Positions 26,108-35,335 of a DNA stretch of 64,000 nucleotides are shown one piece after another. Position numbers and translations under genes: made by a program. The first letter of the stretch is position 1. The number at the start of each line of letters is the position of its first letter. Source of the stretch: Myroides indicus. Its GTDB lineage: Bacteria > Bacteroidota > Bacteroidia > Flavobacteriales > Flavobacteriaceae. The notes below the pieces were generated by a model. It had not been told where the DNA came from and did not search any database. It saw nothing but the letters and a program-made list of their open reading frames with translations. Location: positions 62,001 through 126,000 of the forward strand of contig NZ_SOAG01000003.1 of NCBI RefSeq assembly GCF_004364575.1. The letters run 5' to 3'.

Positions 26108-28129
26108 TTACAATTCTTTTACAGTTAAATTTTCATCGTATTGCAACAAGTAAACTCCTGTATTTTGAATAACACCTGCTGCATTTTTATGGTATACAAA
26201 CTTATTCTCTACTTCTTGCGTTTTATAATTCAGTGTACTGACAAAATCTTTTCCCTGAAACAAACGCAAAATCACATCATACGCAACATCATACCCTCGG
26301 GTTGCAAAGCGATTGGGGTAAATGTTGTTTTTGTTTTTATATTCTCTGGCAAAGGCTGTTTCGGAAGCTGATCCGCTTTCTCTTGTTACTGAGGGAAAGG
26401 TATATTTTAAATCAACCAGTGTCTGAATATTAATTTCCCCATAATCAAAAATATCGCTTTTATCGAATGATGCTATTTGAATATCAAAGTCACTTACTCT
26501 GTCTTTTAATTTATTTGTCAATAACAAAGCAGATTCAATGCTATTAGAATCTAAAATAAATACGTTCCTTTTTCCAGCTACTAAAGTTTTATCTATATCG
26601 CTAAGCAATCCTGTGCTAATCGTTTTTATATTGGGATAACTACGTTGCATAAATCGTTTAGTAGAAGCTTTTTTATCATCAACTATAACCGTAATTTTGG
26701 TATTTTGCTTTATAAAATAGTCCAATAATTCTCGTTTAAGCACATCCCCATAAGGCATGGTTTGAACTAACTGAGATGAAGGATTCGTTCTTTCGTTAGA
26801 TAGCGGAGACACTACTATTATATCTTTATTCGGCAGATTTTGTACAGCCTTATCAACGTTAGTTTTGAAAAAAGGACCAATAATTACATCTGTATTGGAG
26901 AAATTATTTTGTTTTAAAATAGTTTCCACAGACGAATTGTCTTTAGATTCATTGGAATCATAAACATTTACTCTTAAAGGTAGACCTAATTTATTAGCTT
27001 GTTCCACCGCAAGCAATACTCCAGAGTAAAAATCTAAAGTCATATTTAAAAAAGCATCGCTTTTTAATCTTTCTTCCGGGGTGTTTCCCAATTTTTCAAT
27101 GTTAAAAGGCAATAAAAAAGCAATTTCTTTACTTTCATTCTTATTTAATGATTTGGACAATTCTACAAAACTTCCTGTTGTATTGATTTCTACTGCGCTA
27201 TAATCTTCATCTGCATTTCCAGACTTGCTAGGAACAATAAGTTCCATTCCGCTTTTGAGCCCTGCTTTTAAATCTGGATTTAATTTTAATAAATCTCCTA
27301 TACTTATTTCATATTCTTTTGAAATACTGTATACAGTTTGTTGTGGCTCTACTGTAATTTTACTATATTTACCTGTGTTTTCTTGACTTGAATCAACACT
27401 TGGGGTAACCACTTTTATATCATTACCCGTGTTACCTCCATAAGCAGGTACTTTTATCTGCTGACCTATTTTTAGTCCGTGTCTTAATTCCGGATTTAGC
27501 TCTACCAATCGCTGAATAGTAGTATTATACATCACTGCCAAACCGTAAATAGTTTGCTTAGGCTCTATAGAAACTGTTTCATAGTATATGTTATGAATAT
27601 TTTTTATAGTATCAGGAGCAGATGCAGGCAAATTGCGTAAATACGTTTTTTCTACAATTTGTTCTGGTTCATTCACATTTACATCTTTCCCTACAATTAT
27701 AGTACTTCCTGCTTTTAATCCGTCAAATCTTATTTCAGGATTCCAAACTAAAATATCTTCTACAGAGATATTGTAGGTTTTGCTAATTCCATAAAGAGTT
27801 TCTTTAGGTTGAACTACATGAGTTTGTCCTTTTGCACCCGAAACAGAATTATCCTTTATCTCTTTTTGCGATAGATCAATTGATTTATCGTTTTCTTGAG
27901 ATAGAAATTCTTTTGTGGGTATTAAAACAAAACTGCCTTCTTTTATTCCGCTTTTTGCTTCAGGATTATATTTTAATAATTCCGACACCGGAATATTGTA
28001 TTCTCTAGCTATTTTACTGATGGTATCGCCTTTATTCACCCGATATTGAATAAAAGAACTGTCCTGTGCCTGTAAATTGAAAATGGTCAGCAAAAAAGCT
28101 GAACATATTGTTATTATCTTTTTTCTCAT
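26108..28129 (-). CDS. LysM-repeat protein with periplasmic-binding-protein domain
   Basis: A 673-residue envelope protein. After a signal peptide ending in NLQAQD come four LysM modules, each of the form Y-x-V-x-x-G/K-x-T-I/L-x-x-I-A/S. They start near residues 28, 103, 184 and 257 (RVNKGDTISKIAREYNI, VQPKETLYGISKTYNI, IEPKQTIYGLAVMYN, VEPQQTVYSISKEYEI). From about 335 to the end is a type 1 periplasmic-binding fold (IAFLLPFNIEKLG, VIIGPFFKTNVDKAVQ, TRGYDVAYDVI). LysM would bind peptidoglycan. The ligand of the binding domain is unknown, and no ABC transporter is nearby. Confidence 0.88.
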   Translation of the reverse strand: MRKKIITICSAFLLTIFNLQAQDSSFIQYRVNKGDTISKIAREYNIPVSELLKYNPEAKSGIKEGSFVLIPTKEFLSQENDKSIDLSQKEIKDNSVSGAKGQTHVVQPKETLYGISKTYNISVEDILVWNPEIRFDGLKAGSTIIVGKDVNVNEPEQIVEKTYLRNLPASAPDTIKNIHNIYYETVSIEPKQTIYGLAVMYNTTIQRLVELNPELRHGLKIGQQIKVPAYGGNTGNDIKVVTPSVDSSQENTGKYSKITVEPQQTVYSISKEYEISIGDLLKLNPDLKAGLKSGMELIVPSKSGNADEDYSAVEINTTGSFVELSKSLNKNESKEIAFLLPFNIEKLGNTPEERLKSDAFLNMTLDFYSGVLLAVEQANKLGLPLRVNVYDSNESKDNSSVETILKQNNFSNTDVIIGPFFKTNVDKAVQNLPNKDIIVVSPLSNERTNPSSQLVQTMPYGDVLKRELLDYFIKQNTKITVIVDDKKASTKRFMQRSYPNIKTISTGLLSDIDKTLVAGKRNVFILDSNSIESALLLTNKLKDRVSDFDIQIASFDKSDIFDYGEINIQTLVDLKYTFPSVTRESGSASETAFAREYKNKNNIYPNRFATRGYDVAYDVILRLFQGKDFVSTLNYKTQEVENKFVYHKNAAGVIQNTGVYLLQYDENLTVKEL

Positions 28130-28151
28130 CTACAAAAATATTTACAAAAGC

Positions 28152-28188
28152 GAATAAGTCGCTATAACAAAGTTACAGCGACTTATTC
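28152..28188 (-). terminator. Terminator after guaA
   Basis: GAATAAGTCGCT paired with AGCGACTTATTC, with a further TAAC/GTTA pairing inside, 12 bp past the guaA stop. Confidence 0.75.
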
Positions 28189-28199
28189 AAATATTTATA

Positions 28200-29726
28200 T
28201 TATTCCCATTCAATTGTTGCAGGTGGTTTAGAACTAATATCGTAAACTACTCTATTTACGCCTTTTACCTTATTTATTATTTTATTGGAAATCTCCATTA
28301 AAAACTCGTAAGGAAGATGAACCCAATCTGCCGTCATTCCATCTGTAGAAGCAACAGCTCGCAAAGCGACAACTTTTTCATACGTTCGTTCGTCTCCCAT
28401 TACTCCTACGCTGTTTACAGGTAACAAGATGGCTCCTGCCTGCCAAACTTTATTGTATAAACCGTGTTCTTTTAATCCTTCGATAAAAATAGCATCAACT
28501 TCCTGAAGCAAACGAACTTTTTCCTGTGTTATATCTCCTAAAATACGAATTGCTAATCCCGGCCCTGGAAAAGGATGTCTTCCTAATAATTCAGGGTCAA
28601 TGCCTAAAGATGCACCTACTCTTCTTACCTCATCTTTAAAAAGCATACGCAAAGGTTCCACAATTTTCAGTTTCATAAAGTCGGGCAATCCTCCTACATT
28701 GTGATGAGACTTTATAGTTGCCGACGGTCCTTTTACCGAAATAGATTCAATAACATCGGGATATATAGTACCTTGTCCTAAAAATGTTGCATCATCAATA
28801 AGCTTAGCTTCATCGTCAAAGACTTCTATAAATACTCGCCCGATAGCTTTTCTCTTTTTTTCAGGATCCTCTAATCCTGCTAATGCATTCATAAAGCGTT
28901 CGGTTGCATCTACTCCCTTTACATTAAGCCCCATTCCGTTATACTGGTTTAACACGTTTTGGAACTCATTTTTACGCAGTAATCCGTTATTTACAAATAT
29001 ACAATATAAGTTTTTGCCTATGGCTTTATTTAATAAAACAGCTGCCACAGTGGAATCTACTCCACCTGATAATGCCAAAACTACTTTTTCTTTTCCTATC
29101 TTTTGACGTAATCCCTCTACCGTTTCTTCAACAAAAGCATTAGGTGTAAAATCTTGCTGAACACCGGCAATATTAACTAAAAAGTTTTTTAATAATTGTG
29201 TGCCATCTGTAGAGTGATATACCTCCGGGTGAAACTGAATAGCATATGTTTTTTCCCCTTCTATTTTGTATGCTGCATTTTTGACATCTTTAGTACTTGC
29301 TAACAATACGGCATTTTTTGGAAGTGTTTTAATTGTATCACTGTGACTCATCCAAACCTGACTATTTTGAGGAACGTCTTTAAACAATATATCGTCAGCA
29401 ATAAAGTCCAAGTTAGCTCTACCGTATTCTCTTGTATCAGACGGAGCTACTTCTCCTCCAAAAAAGTGTGCCAAATACTGAGCTCCATAGCATACTGCCA
29501 ACATAGGTATTTTTCCTTTTATCTCGGACAAATCAGGGTGGAGAGCTTCATTTGAACGCACAGAATAAGGGCTTCCGGATAGAATAACCGCTTTAAAATC
29601 TGTCAAATCAACAGGCAAATTATTATAAGGTAAAATTTCGCAGAATATGTTTAATTCCCGAACTCTTCGCGCAATTAACTGTGTGTATTGCGATCCAAAA
29701 TCTAATATAAGTACATTGTGTTGCAT
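28200..29726 (-). CDS. guaA: GMP synthase (glutamine-hydrolysing)
   Basis: Converts XMP to GMP. It has 508 residues from [13 protein letters not shown]; an ATG two codons upstream is also possible. The class I amidotransferase half has the nucleophile in [17 protein letters not shown] and the His-Glu pair in FHPEVYHS. The synthetase half has the PP-loop [14 protein letters not shown]. The dimerisation domain ends in [14 protein letters not shown], the usual terminus. Confidence 0.96.
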   Translation of the reverse strand: MQHNVLILDFGSQYTQLIARRVRELNIFCEILPYNNLPVDLTDFKAVILSGSPYSVRSNEALHPDLSEIKGKIPMLAVCYGAQYLAHFFGGEVAPSDTREYGRANLDFIADDILFKDVPQNSQVWMSHSDTIKTLPKNAVLLASTKDVKNAAYKIEGEKTYAIQFHPEVYHSTDGTQLLKNFLVNIAGVQQDFTPNAFVEETVEGLRQKIGKEKVVLALSGGVDSTVAAVLLNKAIGKNLYCIFVNNGLLRKNEFQNVLNQYNGMGLNVKGVDATERFMNALAGLEDPEKKRKAIGRVFIEVFDDEAKLIDDATFLGQGTIYPDVIESISVKGPSATIKSHHNVGGLPDFMKLKIVEPLRMLFKDEVRRVGASLGIDPELLGRHPFPGPGLAIRILGDITQEKVRLLQEVDAIFIEGLKEHGLYNKVWQAGAILLPVNSVGVMGDERTYEKVVALRAVASTDGMTADWVHLPYEFLMEISNKIINKVKGVNRVVYDISSKPPATIEWE

Positions 29727-29868
29727 GCACAAAAATAATTAATTCAACTATATCTCAAAAGAAAGATTATGCTTTTTTATTTTTTAGGTTATTTGCCATA
29801 CGAATTGCCTGAATAATCGCTGTAAAAACCTAACGATAACAACTTAATAATCATATCCAGCGGTATTC

Positions 29869-29898
29869 TTTGGTTTTAGAAAGGATTATTTATATTTG
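29869..29898 (+). promoter_or_regulatory. Putative gltS promoter
   Basis: TTTG at 29869-29872, an 18-bp spacer, then TATATTTG at 29891-29898, 33 bp before the ATG. Confidence 0.6.
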
Positions 29899-29930
29899 TT
29901 GCGATAGTTATTTTAATACAAGCACAATAT

Positions 29931-31136
29931 ATGGATTTTGGAATATATGAAACACTGATGCTAGCCTGTTTAGTTTTAGTCTTAGGTAGATTTGTAGTTA
30001 ATAAAGTTTCTTTTTTTAAGAAATATAATATCCCTGAACCTGTTGCTGGTGGTTTTATTGTTGCACTTTTATCTTGGGGGGTTTATGCTTTTTTTAATAA
30101 AGAGTTCACTTTTAACGAAGGAATTCAGCAAGGAATGATGTTTATTTTTTTCTCTTCTATAGGCTTAAATGCCGATTTTTCAAAATTGCTTAAAGGAGGC
30201 TTATCTCTTATTATTTTTCTTGGAATAGCTACCTTATTTATTTGCTGTCAGAACTTTTTAGGCGTGGCTTTAGCGAAATTAATGAATTTGGATCTGAGAT
30301 TTGGATTAATTGCAGGTTCTATCACACTTACAGGGGGTCATGGGACTGCCGGAGCTTGGGCAGACGATTTTGCTATGAGTGGGAATCCGCTTGCCGGAGC
30401 TAAAGAAATAGGTATGGCCTGTGCTACATTCGGATTAATATTTGGCGGATTAATTGGTGGACCTCTTGCCTATCGACTTTTAAAAAAGAGCAATTATAAA
30501 GAAATCGCAGACAAAGCACATAATTTAGAAAAAAAATCACCCCATACTAAAGAGGAAAAATATACTTTACAAAAGGTATCTTACCAATCTATTATGACTA
30601 CTGTAACAATGCTTTCGATATGTTTAGTTTTTGGGAACCTTTTATCCGAATGGAATCAGCAATTTTCCTTTAAACTCCCAACTTTTGTATGGTGCTTGTT
30701 TGTAGGAGTTATTATTAGAAATTTTTCAACACATGTTTTAAAATCAAAATTTCACAACGAATCGATTGATATATTGGGCAATGTAGGTTTATCTATATTT
30801 TTAGCTTGTGCCTTAATGTCGTTAAAATTATGGCTGATTGTTGATTTAGCTTTACCCATTTTAGTCATTTTATTAATTCAAGTGATTATGATGTTATTAT
30901 TTGCAGCTAATATTACTTATCGGGCAATGGGAAAAGATTATGACGCAATAGTGCTAAGTGCAGGACATTGCGGTTTTGGTTTAGGAGCAACTTCTACAGC
31001 TGTTGCCAATATCCAAGCCGTTACAAACAAATTTTGTCCTTCTTATAAAGCTTTTTTAATTATACCTATGGTAGGAGCATTCTTTATAGATATTGTAAAT
31101 GCTCTTATTCTGAACTTTTTTATTACATTTATATAA
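29931..31136 (+). CDS. gltS: Sodium/glutamate symporter
   Basis: A 401-residue inner-membrane protein with about ten segments in two repeats. The GltS motifs are present: NIPEPVAGGF near the N-terminus, LTGGHGTAGAW in the first re-entrant loop and SAGHCGFGLGATSTAVANIQ in the second. It imports glutamate with Na+. It is monocistronic with its own promoter and terminator. Confidence 0.93.
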   Translation: MDFGIYETLMLACLVLVLGRFVVNKVSFFKKYNIPEPVAGGFIVALLSWGVYAFFNKEFTFNEGIQQGMMFIFFSSIGLNADFSKLLKGGLSLIIFLGIATLFICCQNFLGVALAKLMNLDLRFGLIAGSITLTGGHGTAGAWADDFAMSGNPLAGAKEIGMACATFGLIFGGLIGGPLAYRLLKKSNYKEIADKAHNLEKKSPHTKEEKYTLQKVSYQSIMTTVTMLSICLVFGNLLSEWNQQFSFKLPTFVWCLFVGVIIRNFSTHVLKSKFHNESIDILGNVGLSIFLACALMSLKLWLIVDLALPILVILLIQVIMMLLFAANITYRAMGKDYDAIVLSAGHCGFGLGATSTAVANIQAVTNKFCPSYKAFLIIPMVGAFFIDIVNALILNFFITFI

Positions 31137-31157
31137 TAAAAAACAATGTAAGATTTT

Positions 31158-31190
31158 AAAAGGCTATTACTTTTAAGTAATAGCCTTTTT
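31158..31190. terminator. Bidirectional terminator after gltS
   Basis: AAAAGGCTATTACTT paired with AAGTAATAGCCTTTT, placed between the gltS stop and the stop of the minus-strand gene at 31193. Confidence 0.88.
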
Positions 31191-31192
31191 AA

Positions 31193-31456
31193 TTAGTGTT
31201 GTAATAATGGGGTTTTTATTCCTACAATATAATACCTCTTAACAATTCTGCCTAATAAAAGAGAGCGTTTTGTACGATAACTTTTCCGAACAATATAATC
31301 TTCATCTCTCAATCTTTGCTGAACATTTTCCGAGATTATTTTTCTCGTTTTGAAATAAAACTTCCCACTTTTTTTAAGCTCTTGAAGTTGTGTTATAATT
31401 AGATCGTATTCTTCTTCAGGTGTTAATGTACTAGCTTTAGAAAAAATGCTAATCAT
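31193..31456 (-). CDS. Small basic protein of unknown function
   Basis: An 87-residue frame I do not recognise. It is very basic (many Lys and Arg), with a predicted helix (TPEEEYDLIITQLQELKKSG) followed by strand-rich sequence (VRKSYRTKRSLLLGRIVKRYYIVGI), which could be a small nucleic-acid-binding protein. The shared terminator directly after its stop supports a real gene. It lies next to a decaying region, so it may be accessory. Confidence 0.5.
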   Translation of the reverse strand: MISIFSKASTLTPEEEYDLIITQLQELKKSGKFYFKTRKIISENVQQRLRDEDYIVRKSYRTKRSLLLGRIVKRYYIVGIKTPLLQH

Positions 31457-31550
31457 AACGTGTGAATTTAGGATGTACGATTGTTTTATGATGTAATATT
31501 ATAAAAAATATATAATCTAAAAAAATATTGCAGCACTTTTCTTTATTTTT

Positions 31551-32142
31551 TTAAATTCTACTTATAAAAACATTTTTTTTTCCTATGCCTCTATTATATA
31601 AACTCAGTATTTGTTTATTCACAAATAAATCAGATCCGCAAATGTAATATTCTGAATCTAAATCTGGTTTCCAGTCTTTGATCTTGTTTATATCGATTTC
31701 TCCGATAAAGCAATAATCCTCATTATTTACAGCTGATTTGTTTTCTCTATAAAAACTAAATATCTTCAGATTTTTACAATCATTAGACATACCTTTTAAC
31801 TTACTTTTAAAGGCATGAAAATCTATTGACTTACACTCATATATCCAAACTATTTCTTCTATCAAATTATCCTCCAAATCTAATGTTTCTATCATTGTCA
31901 ATAAAGACACCTGTCCAAAACCTTCACTAATAAAAACCTTATTTTTAGCTGTATCCTGTAATACAAACTTTCCGTAAGGAGTCAGGAAGTTCCTCCTCAT
32001 TTTGTGGTTCAAGATAAAAGGATGTAATTTCTTCAGTTTCTTCCACCTTACATTTCACTACAAAGTTTCTCCATTCGGTTGATAGTTTATTTTCTTCTGT
32101 AAAAACTACCTCTTCTTGACTTTCAAAAATCATAAGAAACAA
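31551..32142 (-). pseudogene. Remnant of a flavohemoprotein-like (NO dioxygenase) reductase
   Basis: Two overlapping frames together read like the second half of Hmp. Frame one (32142-31945) has STEWRNFVVKCKVEETEEI then TSFYLEPQNEEELPD, the start of the FAD domain. Frame two (32012-31551) has LTPYGKFVLQDT, KVFISEGFGQVSLLTMIETL, FHAFKSKLKGM and EYYICGSDLFVNKQIL, which follow the NAD domain. The FAD-binding segment between them (roughly 70 residues in Hmp) is deleted and the frame changes. The globin domain is absent. No function is expected; it is a relic of nitric-oxide detoxification. Confidence 0.72.
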
Positions 32143-32248
32143 CTATAATCTGTATACCTTTCATGTGAATTTACAAACCAAAGTATTCTTATAAAAACAA
32201 AAAAACTGTAAATTTCTTAATTTACAGCTTTCTTTATCCCTCAATAAG

Positions 32249-32323
32249 TCGGGGTGGGAGGATTCGAACCTGCGACCTCCTGGTCCCAAACCAGGCGCGA
32301 TGACCGGGCTACGCTAAACCCCG
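32249..32323 (-). tRNA. tRNA-Pro (anticodon TGG)
   Basis: A 75-nt cloverleaf on the minus strand. The acceptor is CGGGG/CCCCG, the anticodon arm CCTGG-TTTGGGA-CCAGG, and the T-arm holds GGTTCGAATCC. CCA is not encoded. It lies 8 nt after the tRNA-Ser gene, so both are probably cut from one transcript. Confidence 0.95.
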
Positions 32324-32331
32324 AAAAAATG

Positions 32332-32415
32332 CGGAGAGACAGGGATTCGAACCCTGGCATCGGTTACCCGATGACAGATTAGCAATCTGCTCCGTTACCA
32401 CTCCGGCACCTCTCC
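32332..32415 (-). tRNA. tRNA-Ser (anticodon GCT)
   Basis: An 84-nt class II tRNA on the minus strand. The acceptor is GGAGAGG paired with TCTCTCC, the anticodon arm GCAGA-TTGCTAA-TCTGT, and the long variable arm CATCGGGTAACCGATG. The T-arm is CCAGGGTTCGAATCCCTG. It reads AGC and AGU codons. Confidence 0.95.
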
Positions 32416-32803
32416 AAAAATTTATACTTATTACATATAAAAAGCTTAGCAAACATACTATTCCATTTTAATTTTTACAAATATTTTCTAATTTTTAGTT
32501 CTCTTTCATATAAAAAACTAATGAGGTATTATCTCAAAATTAAACCTGATAATACCTAATTTTTTATACATTTAAATAAAATAAAAGCACATTTATCCTG
32601 AATCTTCCACTAAAGAAATTAGTTGCAAAAGCATTTAGTAAATCAGATGGATAGAGTAATTTTCTTCTAAATAACTCCTCCTGGACTTTGAATTCTAATT
32701 ACATCTCTAAGCACTTTGGACAATTCTAAAAACACGATAATTTTTTCTATATATTCTTATTAATTTACTGATATTCTGCTTTATTAGTTTCTGCTGAAGC
32801 GTA
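32416..32803. other. Gene-free stretch beside the tRNAs
   Basis: No frame of credible length is present. A 10-bp inverted repeat, AGGTATTATC with GATAATACCT (32524-32533 and 32548-32557), has T-rich flanks on both sides and could be a weak terminator. The rest is AT-rich sequence with stops in all frames, consistent with decayed DNA. Confidence 0.5.
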
Positions 32804-33121
32804 TTATGGAGCTTTTCCCAGCTCTAATGCCAATACTCAACCAATAATAAATACTATGCCTACAATCTGTAAAAGACTAAAACTTTCTCTGAAGAAAAAA
32901 GCCCCAATAATAGCAAGGATAGAAATTCCTAATGCTGCCCAGATTCCATATGCCGCACCTACTGACATTCCGCCTTTTAAAGAGAGAGACAATAAATAAT
33001 ATGCGCCTACAACACACTTGATTATGGTGTTTTTGTAACCATAAAAGTCATTGGTAGAAAATAGAAACCTTGCATTATTGACTCCATAGCCAATGACATC
33101 AACAGACCAGCTCATATACAT
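32804..33121 (-). pseudogene. SMR-family (EmrE-like) small multidrug exporter, degraded
   Basis: The region translates to a four-helix SMR protein: YYLLSLSLKGGMSVGAAYGIWAALG and AIIGAFFFRESFSLLQIVGIVFIIG are clear. An in-frame TGA at 32837-32839 follows FIIG, after which the frame continues VLALELGKAP to a TAA at 32804-32806, as in intact SMR proteins. The N-terminal helix is garbled and its key acidic residue appears as Asp (VDVIG) instead of Glu. It also seems to have lost a few residues before YYLLSL. Likely dead, or a recently inactivated quaternary-ammonium exporter. Confidence 0.7.
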
Positions 33122-33124
33122 TGA

Positions 33125-33358
33125 GCTATTAAGCAGGCGAGCCTAAGAGTAATAAATCAACAGCTCTCTGAGTTAATAGATTTTGATGTTATTTCGAAAG
33201 AAATCTTCGATGGATACCCTTTGCATGTGGAATATAAATTGACTGATTTTGGGAAGTTATTATTGATGGTCATTGAGACGATGGAATTATGGGGGAATCA
33301 AAATGCGGAAAAGGTAGCTCAGTTAGCTAAGGATAGAAATGAAAATATTTTTTTATAA
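33125..33358 (+). pseudogene. HxlR-family regulator, C-terminal fragment
   Basis: There is no start codon. The frame from the stop at 33122-33124 reads SLRVINQQLSELIDFDVISK, then YPLHVEYKLTDFGKLLLMV and ETMELWGNQN, ending at TAA 33356-33358. This is the second half of an HxlR winged-helix domain (L-x-x-L-E/I-x-x-x-V/I, VEY-x-LT-x-x-G, WG). The first half, including the first HTH helices, is missing. It abuts the SMR remnant tail-to-head, as if a divergent pump-regulator pair had lost its middle. Confidence 0.72.
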
Positions 33359-33491
33359 GAATTAATTTCTTTTAGAGGGCAAAAGCCTATAAAATGTTTT
33401 TCTTTGATTAACTTTATAATGATATTCCAAAAAAGAATTTAAAGTTGTATACTTCAAATATTTTATTATTTAATAATATTATTTTATCGCA

Positions 33492-33971
33492 TCAAAATTT
33501 ATAAATTAATAGCTGCATATCTTTTAGCATGATTCCATTTTCTATAATCGGAATCTTATAATTATCAATATAAAAATTTTTACGTATCTGATACTTTTTA
33601 AAACCATTTTTCTCATAAAAATTAATTTGAGAAAAGCTACAATCGGGAGTTCCCACTATTAAGCTTTTAAAACCTTTATTCTTAACGATATTCTGTATTT
33701 GTTTTATTAAAAAACTTCCTATTCCTTTACTTTGAAAAATTTCAGATACGGCTATGTTTTTTATTTCTACGAATTCGTCATCTATATAGTATAAGCAAAC
33801 AACAGCAATTTCTTCTTTATCTTTTTTTAATACATAAACTTCACTTTTATGAATGTATTTATCGATAGCTTCGATCGTTTCATCTGCCAAAAGTAATAAT
33901 GAGTATGGAAAATTTTGACTTCTTTGTTCAAGCTGCAATTTTTCATTTTTAAGTAAATTACTAACATCCAT
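33492..33971 (-). CDS. GNAT-family N-acetyltransferase
   Basis: A 159-residue acetyltransferase. The acetyl-CoA-binding motif A is VSEIFQSKGIGSFLIKQIQ, preceded by FVEIKNIAV, and the C-terminal part has INFYEKNGFKKY. The substrate is unknown. The ATG two bases later of a MM pair was chosen. It is 24 bp downstream of the glycosyltransferase-like gene, same strand, so a two-gene unit is likely. Confidence 0.85.
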   Translation of the reverse strand: MDVSNLLKNEKLQLEQRSQNFPYSLLLLADETIEAIDKYIHKSEVYVLKKDKEEIAVVCLYYIDDEFVEIKNIAVSEIFQSKGIGSFLIKQIQNIVKNKGFKSLIVGTPDCSFSQINFYEKNGFKKYQIRKNFYIDNYKIPIIENGIMLKDMQLLIYKF

Positions 33972-33998
33972 CACTTTAACATATTAACTTAATAATTT

Positions 33999-34865
33999 TT
34001 ACTTTGCATATTCCGGTTTCAAATCTTTGTAAAAGCTATTAATAAAGTTTTTAAGTCTTTTCTGTGTGTTTGACCTTCTAACCCAAATCGGATATTGTCT
34101 TAAATCCATTTCCTGAATTTTACTTATAACCTGTTCAAAAGAATAGTCTTTCATAAAACATTCTTTTAAAAAATCACTAATTATTAAATTCCATTGCTCT
34201 TTATTTCCCCAGTAATGCCCCACTACATCTTTTGCAGGTAATAATTTTGAATATTCATTTAGAGACACAGAAAAAGAAAACTGTTCTATTAATCTTCTGG
34301 TTACGTTATCAGCGCACAACGCATCATTAATACTTAAAGTCAATTTTAAGCACTCTAAGTGTTTATTGGATACCCCTATCAAACCAGCATTCCACATACA
34401 AGTATTTTTGTCTATCTCAATTCCGGCATAACTTTTATTTTTAATCTGATTCCACATTAGTTTTTCAGTTTTTGTAGGTAAAACTGATAATTTTCCCTCA
34501 TTGACGTGCATATAATTCTGCCCTTGAAACAAGCTCCTTCTTAAAGCGTCTATATTTTGGAAAAAGAAAGTATCGCCATCTAAATATAAAATAGGATCTG
34601 AAGGGTATTTTTGAGCTATTAATTCTAGCGCCTTAATCTTTACCCGCCAAAAAAACTTGTGGGTTCCCTCCCATTCTTCAATTATCTTTCTATCTATTGA
34701 AATTACTTCTATTTTATCCTCAAAATATTGAAATAATGATGTGTTTTCTGTAATAACAATAATTTTATCCTCATCTCCTTTATGTATAAATGCTGTATAA
34801 ATAGAGAAATATACCTGTTGGTAATTTTCTAAATTATCTCCAAAAACTAAATATACTATATTCAT
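33999..34865 (-). CDS. Glycosyltransferase-like protein (GT-A fold, DxD)
   Basis: A 288-residue protein that resembles nucleotide-diphospho-sugar transferases of the GT8 kind. It starts with a Rossmann-like strand (MNIVYLVFGDNLENYQQVYFSIYTA). The metal-binding DxD is in ILYLDGDTFFFQ at about residues 90-101. CMWNAGLIGV and VGHYWGNKEQW follow, matching the acceptor side and the closing His of GT-A enzymes. There is no membrane helix. The sugar and acceptor are unknown. Confidence 0.72.
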   Translation of the reverse strand: MNIVYLVFGDNLENYQQVYFSIYTAFIHKGDEDKIIVITENTSLFQYFEDKIEVISIDRKIIEEWEGTHKFFWRVKIKALELIAQKYPSDPILYLDGDTFFFQNIDALRRSLFQGQNYMHVNEGKLSVLPTKTEKLMWNQIKNKSYAGIEIDKNTCMWNAGLIGVSNKHLECLKLTLSINDALCADNVTRRLIEQFSFSVSLNEYSKLLPAKDVVGHYWGNKEQWNLIISDFLKECFMKDYSFEQVISKIQEMDLRQYPIWVRRSNTQKRLKNFINSFYKDLKPEYAK

Positions 34866-35274
34866 ATCTTATCTATTGCTGTAATTTTGACAAATATGTT
34901 TAAATAAATCAAACTATCAACAAAAATGAAAATAATTTATTGACAATTTTTAAATTATTACGATACTCTTGTATTATTTTACTTTATATATTCCTTTTTC
35001 CAAACGCATTACATTTTTCGCAGTTTACATTTTATTGTTACTTTTAAATTGTTTATAAACCTCTACAATTAATATCTTCAAGTATTTTTTGATTTATTCA
35101 ATTGATTTAATTACCGTTTTATAATTAACCGATTTTTATTACAAAACTATTTATAGCCTGTTTTTCCAATTCATATCTGTTTAACAAGCAATTATAAATT
35201 GCTATAGATTATTATTTCTTTTCTGTCAAAAATACTCTAATCTAATTCTAATCTAACTTTAATTATCATCTAAT

Positions 35275-35289
35275 GTAACTCAAAGTTAC
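35275..35289. promoter_or_regulatory. Possible operator of the metal-efflux operon
   Basis: Inverted repeat GTAACT-CAA-AGTTAC just upstream of the -7 element TACTTTTG (35307-35314), at the place of the -33 box. This position suits a repressor or a MerR-like activator. No such regulator gene is adjacent. Confidence 0.4.
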
Positions 35290-35306
35290 TTATAATACGC
35301 AATAAA

Positions 35307-35314
35307 TACTTTTG
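35307..35314 (+). promoter_or_regulatory. Putative promoter -7 element of the metal-efflux operon
   Basis: TACTTTTG fits TAnnTTTG and ends 21 bp before the ATG at 35336. Confidence 0.5.
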
Positions 35315-35335
35315 TCAAAAGTAAAACAGTATGTT

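Larger units (their letters stand above)
34866..35335. other. Long AT-rich control region before the metal-efflux operon
   Basis: There are 470 bp without a gene. Near the operon it contains two TCTAATCTAA-type repeats (about 35236-35258), an inverted repeat GTAACT-CAA-AGTTAC (35275-35289), and TACTTTTG (35307-35314). A 15-bp hairpin-like GCAATTATAAATTGC also occurs further upstream. Nothing else is recognisable. Confidence 0.55.

Noticed and set aside
28133-28140. TAnnTTTG promoter directly before the LysM gene (also at 29730-29737 before guaA)
   Set aside because: These matches lie within about 3 bp of the start codons, too close for a transcript with a usable leader. Chance matches are expected in such AT-rich DNA.
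31551-32142. Two separate small genes
   Set aside because: Both frames match successive parts of one reductase; they overlap and switch frame, so one pseudogene is the better reading.
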